This document shows positions 1-7,775 of a stretch of DNA of 7,775 nucleotides, piece after piece (the stretch's first letter is position 1; every line of letters begins with the position of its first letter). A model generated the notes under the pieces. It was not told the DNA's origin and did no database searches. It worked only from the letters and a program-made list of their open reading frames with translations. Both the position numbers and the translations under genes were made by a program. This DNA is from Pseudomonadota bacterium (GTDB lineage: Bacteria; Pseudomonadota; Gammaproteobacteria; Enterobacterales; Enterobacteriaceae), in the NCBI GenBank assembly GCA_023454395.1, contig JAEYFY010000071.1, forward strand, positions 1-7,775, written 5' to 3'.

Positions 1-306
<306 letters not shown>

Positions 307-309
<3 letters not shown>

Positions 310-341
310 GCGCATTATACGTAAATTATTGCGAAACGCAA
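307..341 (-). promoter_or_regulatory. S10 operon promoter
   Basis: On the minus strand TTGCGT (-35, 336-341) and a perfect TATAAT (-10, 314-319) are separated by 16 bases. The bases just after the -10 are GCGCGGG. A GC-rich discriminator of this kind is typical of promoters for ribosomal components that respond to ppGpp and DksA. Transcription should start near 307-309, at the base of the first leader hairpin. The match is by eye; the start site is inferred. Confidence 0.8.
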
Positions 342-383
342 GCAATCGGGGAAAATATGTGCGAATTTTCTCATGGTCATAAC

Positions 384-424
384 AAAAAAACGCCCAACTC
401 TGATGGATTCAGAAGTTAGGCGCC
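384..424 (-). terminator. Intrinsic terminator downstream of bfr
   Basis: Read on the minus strand, GGCGCCTAACT... pairs with ...AGTTGGGCG in a stem of about a dozen pairs with minor mismatches (391-424). It is followed directly by seven T residues (384-390). It lies 44 bases beyond the bfr stop codon and before the S10 promoter. It should therefore end the bfd-bfr transcript and insulate rpsJ from it. Confidence 0.9.
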
Positions 425-467
425 TATCAAAATCAAAAATCTCACAGAAGATTGAAATCTAAAGTCA

Positions 468-941
468 CTACTCTTCGATCACTTGAGCTTGTAGATAATT
501 TTGAATACCTAAGCGAACAATTAAATCTAACTGTGTTTCTATCCAATCAATATGATTTTCTTCATCCGCTAAAATTTCAATCATCAGATCTCGGCTGACA
601 TAATCATGGATAGAATCTGCGTACTTAATTGCCTCTTTTAAGTTTTTTGCGCCATCAAGTTCAAGCTGTAAATCTGACTTAAGCATTTCTTCCACATCCT
701 CACCGATGTTTAACTTACCTAAGTCTTGTAAATTAGGAATACCTTCAAGGAAAAGAATACGCTCTATGTATTTATCGGCATGTTTCATCTCATCGATTGA
801 TTCATGATATTCCATCTCATTGAGACGTGTCAGCCCCCAATTTTTAAACATACGTGCATGTAAAAAATATTGGTTAATTGCGACTAGCTCATTGCCCAAC
901 AATTTATTAAGGTGGGCTATCATTTTTTTATCGCCTTTCAT
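468..941 (-). CDS. bfr: Bacterioferritin (haem-containing iron storage protein)
   Basis: This is a 157-residue protein, close to the 158 of E. coli Bfr and similar along its whole length. Bacterioferritin forms a 24-subunit cytoplasmic shell that oxidises Fe(II) and stores it as a ferric mineral, with a haem between subunit pairs. The diiron ferroxidase ligands are all present: Glu18, Glu51, His54, Glu94, Glu127 and His130. The haem ligand Met52 lies in the motif IDEMKHAD. The C-terminus ends QAQVIEE, one residue shorter than in E. coli. The ATG at 941 has a good Shine-Dalgarno sequence, GGAGGG (947-952). The gene follows bfd after a 126-base gap and is followed by a strong terminator. Bfd is the known electron donor for releasing iron from Bfr, so the pair forms a storage and release module. 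The protein looks intact and functional. Confidence 0.98.
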   Translation of the reverse strand: MKGDKKMIAHLNKLLGNELVAINQYFLHARMFKNWGLTRLNEMEYHESIDEMKHADKYIERILFLEGIPNLQDLGKLNIGEDVEEMLKSDLQLELDGAKNLKEAIKYADSIHDYVSRDLMIEILADEENHIDWIETQLDLIVRLGIQNYLQAQVIEE

Positions 942-1003
942 TTGTACCCTCCATCGCTTCCAGTCTTTTAAGTGTAGTACTGAAATTGATTAGCAGAGTA
1001 ATT

Positions 1004-1025
1004 TTTACACAAGCATTTATGTAAA
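1004..1025. repeat. Dyad between bfd and bfr (possible operator)
   Basis: TTTACA and TGTAAA are perfect 6-bp inverted arms separated by 10 bases, in the gap upstream of bfr. The spacing is suited to a dimeric DNA-binding protein, but no family is recognised. A weak promoter-like pair on the minus strand, TTGCCT (about 1027-1032) and TAAAAA (1003-1008) with an 18-base spacer, overlaps the dyad. It may give bfr its own transcript. The AT-richness of the gap makes chance occurrence quite possible. Confidence 0.3.
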
Positions 1026-1067
1026 AGGCAATAAAACTAATTGGAAGATAATTTGGAGGGTAAGCGA

Positions 1068-1268
1068 TTATGCAACTTCAATAGCACAAATCTCTTCTAG
1101 CTGGATAAGCTCTTGTTGTAAAATCTCTCTTGTTTGCCGAATACACTTTCCACATTCACGACCGACAGGCAATACTTGTCGCAACCCTTTTAATGAGCTG
1201 ACTTGGTATTTCCTTACCGCATTTCTGATTTGCTTATCTGTAATGGCTTCACAAAGACAAACGTACAT
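1068..1268 (-). CDS. bfd: Bacterioferritin-associated ferredoxin
   Basis: This is a 66-residue protein starting MYVCLCEAITDKQIR, similar in length and sequence to E. coli Bfd. The [2Fe-2S] cluster ligands are visible as CxC at residues 4 and 6 and CxxC at 39 and 42 (CGKC), the defining pattern of the BFD-like fold. An additional Cys61 near the C-terminus is not part of this pattern. Bfd binds bacterioferritin and passes electrons to its haem so that stored iron can be reduced and exported to the cytosol. The open frame extends 20 codons further to an ATG at 1328. I chose the start at 1268 because the family begins exactly at MYVC and the longer version would start within the promoter -35 element. 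The ribosome binding site is weak (AGG near 1277-1279). bfd lies upstream of bfr on the same strand and has an iron-regulation signature in its promoter. Confidence 0.96.
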   Translation of the reverse strand: MYVCLCEAITDKQIRNAVRKYQVSSLKGLRQVLPVGRECGKCIRQTREILQQELIQLEEICAIEVA

Positions 1269-1299
1269 ATTTTTTAGCCTGTATAAATTATATACGTAT

Positions 1300-1328
1300 A
1301 TTTTAAATAAAAATGATTCGCATTTCAA
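1300..1328 (-). promoter_or_regulatory. bfd promoter with overlapping Fur-like site
   Basis: On the minus strand TTGAAA (-35, 1323-1328) and TAAAAT (-10, 1300-1305) are spaced by exactly 17 bases, each matching the sigma-70 consensus at five of six positions. Bases 1309-1327 match the 19-bp Fur consensus GATAATGATAATCATTATC at 12 of 19 positions, with an uninterrupted AATCATT core. The site covers most of the -35 and spacer, where a bound repressor would block RNA polymerase. This fits the known induction of bfd under iron limitation in enterobacteria. The promoter is convincing by eye; Fur binding is inferred. Confidence 0.65.
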
Positions 1329-1532
1329 TTACCATTACAGATTATTTACACAGACTTCTACATCTATATTTAATTTAAAAATAGTTCTCATTTCGACTTA
1401 TATTCATTTACCGACACATAAGTTGCAATTCTGCAATAAGCATAACGAATTAATATCTAATAACTAATTTTTCTAAGAGAAATAATTTCTATGGAGAAGT
1501 TAAAACATTGGAGAAGGGATACGCGCAGATAT
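1329..1532. other. AT-rich gap between the bfd promoter and the tuf terminator
   Basis: These roughly 200 bases are strongly AT-rich and hold no recognisable gene. A 13-bp perfect palindrome with a central A, AGAAATAATTTCT, lies at 1478-1490. It is followed on the plus strand by a 19-codon open frame (1491-1550) that runs into the tuf terminator. There is no convincing ribosome binding site or family match, so I do not call it as a gene. In E. coli the equivalent place holds chiA, as I recall; no remnant of it is visible here. Confidence 0.5.
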
Positions 1533-1561
1533 AAAAAAGGCACCAATTAAGGTGCCCTTTT
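1533..1561 (-). terminator. Intrinsic terminator of the str operon
   Basis: A perfect 6-bp stem, GGCACC (1539-1544) with GGTGCC (1551-1556) and a six-base loop, is followed on the minus strand by six T residues (1533-1538). It lies 24 bases beyond the tuf stop codon. A short T run on the other side (1558-1561) means it might also work weakly in the plus direction, though no plus-strand gene is seen. Confidence 0.92.
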
Positions 1562-1584
1562 CTAACATTTTGTGATGCTATGTA

Positions 1585-2814
<1,230 letters not shown>

Positions 2815-2836
2815 CTAAATTGAACTCGAAAGGATC

Positions 2837-4951
2837 TTATTTCGCTTTACGAGCTTCGATAATAGCCTGAGCGACGTTGCTAGGCGCTTCGTTGTACTTC
2901 AAGAACTCCATAGAGTAAGAAGCACGACCCTGAGTTTGTGAACGCAGGTCAGTTGCATAACCGAACATTTCAGCCAGTGGTACTTGAGCACGGATGATCT
3001 TACCGGTAGGCAGATCGTCCATACCTTCAACCATACCACGACGACGGTTTAAGTCACCGATAACGTCGCCCATGTAATCTTCTGGCGTTTCAATCTCAAC
3101 TTTCATGACTGGCTCAAGCAGAATTGGCTTAGCTTTCATGAAGCCGTCTTTAAATGCCATTGATGCGGCAATTTTAAACGCGATTTCTGAGGAGTCAACA
3201 TCATGGTAAGAACCATAATGTAAACGAGCCTGAATATCCACAACAGGGTAACCTGCTAATGGACCAGATTTCAGCTGTTCTTGAATACCTTTATCAACAG
3301 CTGGGATGAATTCTTTAGGAATTACACCACCAACGATATCGTTGATAAATACGTAGTTCTCTTCACCACCTGCTGGTAATGGAGACAGGTCGATAACAAC
3401 ATGACCGTACTGACCACGACCACCAGATTGTTTCGCGTGCTTACCTTCGATATCAGTTACTGTATCACGAATAGTTTCACGGTAAGCAACCTGTGGTTTA
3501 CCTACGTTCGCTTCAACTTTAAATTCACGACGCATACGGTCAACTAACACGTCTAAGTGCAGCTCACCCATACCAGCAATGATAGTTTGACCAGTTTCTT
3601 CGTCGCTTGATACGCGGAAAGATGGATCTTCTTGAGCCAGACGGTTCAGAGCGATACCCATTTTTTCTTGGTCAACTTTAGTCTTAGGTTCGATAGCAAC
3701 AGAGATTACTGGCTCTGGGAATTCCATACGTTCTAAGATGATTGGTGCATCAATCGCACACAGAGTATCACCTGTAGTTACGTCTTTCAGACCGATAGCA
3801 GCAGCGATGTCGCCCGCACGAACTTCTTTAATTTCTTCACGCTTGTTAGCATGCATCTGAACAATACGGCCAAAACGTTCTTTTTTGTCTTTAACCGGGT
3901 TCAGAACTGTGTCACCTGAGTTAATCACACCAGAGTACACACGGAAGAATGTTAAGTTACCAACAAATGGGTCAGTTGCGATTTTGAATGCCAGAGATGA
4001 GAATGGCTCTTCGTCGCTTGAATGACGTTCTGCTGGAGTATCTTTACCGTCTGGTAAGATACCATTAATTGCAGGTACATCTGTTGGTGCTGGCAGGTAT
4101 TCAATTACCGCATCCAGCATTGCCTGAACACCTTTGTTCTTAAATGCAGAACCACAGGTAACCAGGATAATTTCGTTATCTAGAACGCGTTTACGCAGAG
4201 CAGCTTTAATTTCTGCTTCTGTCAGTTCTTCGCCGCCCAGATATTTGTCCATCAGTTCTTCTGATGCTTCAGCAGCAGATTCAACCAGGTTGTTGTGCCA
4301 TTCTTCAGCTAAATCTTGCAGATCTGCAGGAATGTCTTCGTATTCGAAAGTAACACCTTGGTCTTCTTCATTCCAACGGATTGCTTTCATTTTAATTAAG
4401 TCAACAACACCGGTGAAATCTTCTTCAGCACCTACTGGGATTTGCAGTGGAACTGGGTTTGCTGCCAGACGTGTTTTGATTTGCTCAACAACACGCAGGA
4501 AGTTTGCACCCATACGGTCCATTTTGTTAACGAACGCGATACGTGGTACATGATATTTGTTAGCCTGGCGCCATACTGTTTCTGACTGAGGCTGAACACC
4601 ACCAACTGCACAGTAAACCATAACCGCGCCATCAAGAACACGCATAGAACGTTCTACTTCGATTGTGAAGTCAACGTGTCCCGGGGTGTCGATGATGTTT
4701 ACACGGTGAGGCTCAAACTGTTTAGCCATACCAGACCAGAATGCAGTAGTTGCTGCGGATGTGATAGTAATACCACGTTCCTGCTCCTGCTCCATCCAGT
4801 CCATTGTTGCTGAACCTTCGTGAGTTTCACCAATTTTATGGTTTACACCGGTATAAAACAGAATACGTTCACTTGTAGTGGTTTTACCGGCATCGATGTG
4901 CGCACTGATACCGATATTACGGTAGCGTGCTATGGGGGTTTGACGAGCCAT
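2837..4951 (-). CDS. fusA: Elongation factor G
   Basis: This 704-residue protein matches E. coli EF-G in length and along its sequence. EF-G is the GTPase that moves tRNAs and mRNA through the ribosome during translocation and, with ribosome recycling factor, splits ribosomes after termination. GTPase motifs are intact: AHIDAGKT at 17-24, the switch-I segment [10 protein letters not shown] at 57-66, DTPGH at 87-91 and NKMD at 141-144. Domains II to V follow, including the conserved [10 protein letters not shown] and [10 protein letters not shown] stretches. The ATG at 4951 has an AGAGAGGA Shine-Dalgarno sequence (about 4956-4963). fusA lies 78 bases after rpsG and 67 before tuf. In E. coli S7 feedback also reaches fusA through translational coupling. 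No disruption is seen. I did not assess residues tied to fusidic acid resistance. Confidence 0.98.
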   Translation of the reverse strand: MARQTPIARYRNIGISAHIDAGKTTTSERILFYTGVNHKIGETHEGSATMDWMEQEQERGITITSAATTAFWSGMAKQFEPHRVNIIDTPGHVDFTIEVERSMRVLDGAVMVYCAVGGVQPQSETVWRQANKYHVPRIAFVNKMDRMGANFLRVVEQIKTRLAANPVPLQIPVGAEEDFTGVVDLIKMKAIRWNEEDQGVTFEYEDIPADLQDLAEEWHNNLVESAAEASEELMDKYLGGEELTEAEIKAALRKRVLDNEIILVTCGSAFKNKGVQAMLDAVIEYLPAPTDVPAINGILPDGKDTPAERHSSDEEPFSSLAFKIATDPFVGNLTFFRVYSGVINSGDTVLNPVKDKKERFGRIVQMHANKREEIKEVRAGDIAAAIGLKDVTTGDTLCAIDAPIILERMEFPEPVISVAIEPKTKVDQEKMGIALNRLAQEDPSFRVSSDEETGQTIIAGMGELHLDVLVDRMRREFKVEANVGKPQVAYRETIRDTVTDIEGKHAKQSGGRGQYGHVVIDLSPLPAGGEENYVFINDIVGGVIPKEFIPAVDKGIQEQLKSGPLAGYPVVDIQARLHYGSYHDVDSSEIAFKIAASMAFKDGFMKAKPILLEPVMKVEIETPEDYMGDVIGDLNRRRGMVEGMDDLPTGKIIRAQVPLAEMFGYATDLRSQTQGRASYSMEFLKYNEAPSNVAQAIIEARKAK

Positions 4952-4985
4952 TTTTTCCTCTCTCGTGGGCGTTCAATTCAGGTAA

Positions 4986-5004
4986 AGGACAGCAGAGCTG
5001 TCCT
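4986..5004 (-). repeat. Intercistronic hairpin between rpsG and fusA
   Basis: Perfect 7-bp arms, AGGACAG (4986-4992) and CTGTCCT (4998-5004), enclose a five-base loop, 26 bases beyond the rpsG stop codon. Only two A residues on the plus strand (two T in the RNA direction) abut it before other bases, so it is unlikely to terminate. It may protect the rpsL-rpsG 3' segment or mark an RNA processing point. Confidence 0.6.
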
Positions 5005-5029
5005 GAAAAGAGTTGCAATACTCCGTGGA

Positions 5030-5974
<945 letters not shown>

Positions 5975-6021
5975 TTAAAAAAAGCTCCTGGTTTTTGCTT
6001 CGTAAACACGGATTTGAACTC

Positions 6022-6039
6022 TGTCTTGTCAACAAGACA
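6022..6039 (-). repeat. Perfect dyad in the str operon leader
   Basis: TGTCTTGT (6022-6029) and ACAAGACA (6032-6039) are perfect 8-bp inverted arms separated by only two bases. They lie in the untranslated leader between the str promoter and rpsL, about 12 to 30 bases after the likely transcription start. In RNA the loop would open to at least four bases and leave a 7-bp stem. In DNA the near-continuous palindrome also looks like a protein-binding site. Function unknown. Confidence 0.65.
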
Positions 6040-6047
6040 AAACATGA

Positions 6048-6085
6048 GGACGCAGAATTTTATTGCTGACAGGCTCATGTGTCAA
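6048..6085 (-). promoter_or_regulatory. str operon promoter
   Basis: On the minus strand a perfect TTGACA (-35, 6080-6085) and TAAAAT (-10, 6057-6062) are spaced by exactly 17 bases. They are followed by TCTGCGTCC, a discriminator with GC content like other ribosomal protein promoters. Transcription should begin near 6049-6052, giving a leader of about 75 bases before rpsL. The elements closely resemble the E. coli rpsL promoter as I remember it. The promoter begins 16 bases after the tusB stop. Confidence 0.92.
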
Positions 6086-6101
6086 GAATTATACAGCAAT
6101 T

Positions 6102-6395
6102 CTACGCTCCCCAATGAATTTGTTGGGGGTGTTTTACCGTTAAATCGACAAAATCACCATAATTGATGAGTTTAATATGATGAGATACTTGATCTTTTAA
6201 GCCTCTTGCCAAAACATCATCAATTAATGCGTAAACTGAAATTTGCTGTTGAAGGCAATGTTTTAATAAAGGATTGTCTTCAAGGACTGCCAGTACTCCA
6301 TCTTGTATTAACAAAACATCATCTTCTTTTGTCAATAAAGATAAAAATGCCTCTAAATCACTTTGATAAATAGAGACGGAATAAGTATACAACAT
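6102..6395 (-). CDS. tusB: Sulfurtransferase complex subunit TusB
   Basis: This 97-residue protein, against 95 in E. coli, has recognisable blocks LLIQDGV, VYALIDDVLARGL and the C-terminal LTVKHPQQIHW. TusB, TusC and TusD form a cytoplasmic heterohexamer. It takes sulfur from TusA and passes it through TusE to MnmA for 2-thiolation of wobble uridine 34 in tRNA-Lys, -Glu and -Gln. TusB has no cysteine proposed to carry the relayed sulfur; it is mainly structural. The ATG at 6395 has an AGGAAGG Shine-Dalgarno sequence (6406-6412) ten bases upstream. It is last in the yheO-tusDCB set, 31 bases after tusC. No intrinsic terminator follows, so transcription may run on into rpsL. Confidence 0.95.
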   Translation of the reverse strand: MLYTYSVSIYQSDLEAFLSLLTKEDDVLLIQDGVLAVLEDNPLLKHCLQQQISVYALIDDVLARGLKDQVSHHIKLINYGDFVDLTVKHPQQIHWGA

Positions 6396-6426
6396 AACCG
6401 TTCAACCTTCCTGACTAACTTCTGTA

Positions 6427-6795
6427 TTAAAAGCGCAATACCACATCATATTCACTCAATTTTTGAGCAATATCTTGTTGGGATATCACCTGTGCATCCA
6501 ACACAAAAGAAGTTTGAGAGGATAATCCACGATGAGCCATGTCCTTCTGTGATATATAGACGTTTGTCACATCATACAAGGGTAGCACTTTAAATGTTGC
6601 AGCATGATGACGTGACAGCACCCCTTCAGGTTGTTGATTTTCAACAAGTTGAAATACACCATCAGAGATAAAAAAAACACCAATATCTTCTGTTAATGCA
6701 GAGGTTGCGAGTAAAGCATCTAAACCTTCTCGCCCTGCACTATTACCATGAGGTGCTTGAGTAAAAAGGAATGCGATCGAATTCATTTTCTTCAT
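6427..6795 (-). CDS. tusC: Sulfurtransferase complex subunit TusC
   Basis: This 122-residue protein, against 119 in E. coli, is strongly similar in [21 protein letters not shown] and at the C-terminal SEYDVVLRF. It belongs to the DsrEFH-like sulfur-relay fold and forms the TusBCD hexamer with its two neighbours. The ATG at 6795 overlaps the tusD stop by one base (TAATG), a classic coupling arrangement. A second ATG three codons in (6784-6786) would give a 119-residue product equal in length to E. coli TusC, so the exact start is uncertain. Neither start has a strong Shine-Dalgarno sequence, which favours reinitiation by ribosomes finishing tusD. No disruption is seen. Confidence 0.95.
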   Translation of the reverse strand: MKKMNSIAFLFTQAPHGNSAGREGLDALLATSALTEDIGVFFISDGVFQLVENQQPEGVLSRHHAATFKVLPLYDVTNVYISQKDMAHRGLSSQTSFVLDAQVISQQDIAQKLSEYDVVLRF

Positions 6796-7190
6796 TAAAA
6801 TTGCACCACACGGGAACAGGTCAACATCGCTTGAGCCAGTGAACCCAAACCACTTAACTCAAATTCAGATGCCATGTTATAGCTATCCACTTCTTGCTCT
6901 TTGGCCTGCTGCTCATCGATAATTCCTCTACGTAATGCGGCAGCAACACAAACATGCAAAGGAATTTGATGTTTTTTCGCCAAGGTAATCCACGCTTTAG
7001 GAAGATCAAATTCATCATTTGCAGGCGATACCAGTTTATTCGCGTTCACAACACCTTCCCGATAAAAGAAGATTTGTGCAATTTGATGCCCTTTTTCAAG
7101 AAGGGCATTGGCAAATAAATAGGCACTTGAAGCTTGTTCAGTTCCGTAATGAGGCCCCGTAACCACTAAACAATATGTCAAGGAACTCAT
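6795..7190 (-). CDS. tusD: Sulfurtransferase complex subunit TusD
   Basis: This 131-residue protein, against 128 in E. coli, contains [22 protein letters not shown] and [10 protein letters not shown]. Cys81 in the last motif corresponds to E. coli Cys78, the persulfide-carrying cysteine that receives sulfur from TusA and hands it to TusE. An intact catalytic cysteine indicates an active relay. The protein ends LTCSRVVQF as in the family. The ATG at 7190 is nine bases after the yheO stop, and its weak AAGG Shine-Dalgarno sequence overlaps that stop, so translation of the two is probably coupled. It overlaps tusC by one base. The three additional residues lie at the N-terminus ([10 protein letters not shown]). 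Confidence 0.96.
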   Translation of the reverse strand: MSSLTYCLVVTGPHYGTEQASSAYLFANALLEKGHQIAQIFFYREGVVNANKLVSPANDEFDLPKAWITLAKKHQIPLHVCVAAALRRGIIDEQQAKEQEVDSYNMASEFELSGLGSLAQAMLTCSRVVQF

Positions 7191-7199
7191 AATGTTGCC

Positions 7200-7775
7200 T
7201 TATTCTCCATTTTTAAATTGGCGAATATAGAGATACACAGTATGTTTTGAGATATTTAAACGGTCTGCAACCTGATTAATGGCATCTTTAATATCAAAAA
7301 TACCTTTCTCATAAAGGCTTAACACAACTTGTTTATTCTTGGCATTATTCGCGACTTCACGATCATTATTTACTTCTTCAATCGTGAACTCTAATGTTTG
7401 AGCCACTAAATCATCAACAGATGAGGCAAAGTTAACATCAGATGCAACTTCATGTGTTTCTTCAGGAATAAAGGTTTTGATTATTTCAGAGAATGGAACA
7501 TCAAGGTTCATATTAATACACAATAAACCAATGACACGACGTTCACGATTACGAATGGCAATCGTGATTGACTTCATCAATGCACCACTTTTTGCTCTAG
7601 TAAAATAAGCCTTTGAAAAACTTGAATCTTCATCTGTGATGTCATGTAACATTTGTAATGCCAAATCGGTAATTGGAGAACCAATCTTACGACCAGTATG
7701 TTCTCCATTCGCGATTTTAACCGCTGAACATTTCAAATCTTCCAGAGAGTGCAATACGATTTCGCAATGATTGCC
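7200..7775 (-). CDS. yheO: YheO-family PAS-like/HTH regulator, 5' end cut by window edge
   Basis: 191 codons plus stop are present; the frame stays open to the last base and reads NHCEIVLHSLEDLKCSA at its beginning, matching the interior of E. coli YheO (240 residues). About 45 to 50 N-terminal residues are outside the window, so the TTG at 7754 is not a real start. The first two thirds form the YheO-like PAS domain (GRKIGSPITDLAL, RNRERRVIGLLCINMN). The C-terminus is a predicted helix-turn-helix, DAINQVADRLNISKHTVYLY, suggesting DNA binding. The E. coli protein ends FKSGDFQGQDK as I recall; this one stops at FKNGE, several residues earlier. The gene sits directly before tusDCB in the same transcription direction, as in other enterobacteria. 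Its ligand and targets are not known to me; control of the tus genes is only a guess. Confidence 0.93.
   Translation of the reverse strand, partial: GNHCEIVLHSLEDLKCSAVKIANGEHTGRKIGSPITDLALQMLHDITDEDSSFSKAYFTRAKSGALMKSITIAIRNRERRVIGLLCINMNLDVPFSEIIKTFIPEETHEVASDVNFASSVDDLVAQTLEFTIEEVNNDREVANNAKNKQVVLSLYEKGIFDIKDAINQVADRLNISKHTVYLYIRQFKNGE

Noticed and set aside
1269..1328. Twenty-codon N-terminal extension of bfd to an ATG at 1328
   Set aside because: The family starts at MYVCLC, and the longer start falls within the promoter -35 element, so it would not be transcribed.
1243..1467. 74-codon plus-strand open frame across the bfd start and upstream region
   Set aside because: Its composition reflects AT-rich non-coding DNA, it overlaps the bfd start and promoter, and it has no recognisable domain.
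4134..4553. 139-codon plus-strand open frame opposite fusA
   Set aside because: It is antisense to a certain, highly conserved gene, has low-complexity Ser/Arg-rich composition and resembles no family. It is a by-product of fusA codon use. The same applies to the other long frames opposite or overlapping tuf, fusA, rpsG and rpsL.
6088..6093. Second TATAAT just upstream of the str -35
   Set aside because: No acceptable -35 element lies 16 to 18 bases upstream of it, so a tandem str promoter is not supported.
7752..7754. TTG at 7754 as the yheO start
   Set aside because: The same frame is open to the window edge and its residues NHCEIVLH match the interior of YheO. The true start is outside the window.

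Overview
The window is a stretch of core chromosome from an enterobacterium with moderate to low GC. Every gene lies on the minus strand. EF-Tu, EF-G, S12, S7 and bacterioferritin are close to the Escherichia coli proteins. Details such as the EF-Tu residues after the GTPase motif and the AT-rich intergenic DNA point to Morganellaceae, most likely a Providencia- or Proteus-like species. The genus is inferred from remembered sequences, not from a search.

In the direction of transcription (right to left) the layout has four parts. (1) 7775-6102 is yheO (5' end cut off by the window), tusD, tusC and tusB: a PAS/HTH regulator followed by the three subunits of the TusBCD sulfur relay, which delivers sulfur for 2-thiolation of the wobble uridine of tRNA-Lys, -Glu and -Gln. 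(2) 6085-1533 is the str operon: a near-consensus promoter, rpsL (S12), rpsG (S7), fusA (EF-G) and tuf (EF-Tu, GTG start), ending at an intrinsic terminator. The gaps between these genes carry hairpins, including the rpsL-rpsG gap where S7 is known in E. coli to repress its own mRNA. (3) 1328-384 is the iron-storage pair bfd (2Fe-2S ferredoxin) and bfr (bacterioferritin). A promoter with an overlapping Fur-like site precedes bfd, and a strong terminator follows bfr. (4) 341-1 is the start of the S10 operon: promoter, a structured leader of about 185 nt, and the first 40 codons of rpsJ.

The gene sets share themes. tus and str both serve decoding and elongation, since tRNA wobble thiolation acts at the codon-anticodon step that S12, EF-Tu and EF-G carry out. 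Bfd reduces the haem of Bfr to release stored iron. From memory, E. coli K-12 has chiA between bfd and tufA and a gsp secretion cluster between bfr and rpsJ. Neither is present here, so the arrangement is compact.

I found no mobile element, CRISPR array, tRNA, rRNA or unfamiliar protein. The items that deserve a second look are regulatory RNA and DNA structures: the S10 leader, a perfect dyad in the str leader, a possible pairing that hides the rpsG ribosome binding site, a hairpin abutting the tuf ribosome binding site, and the Fur-like site at bfd.
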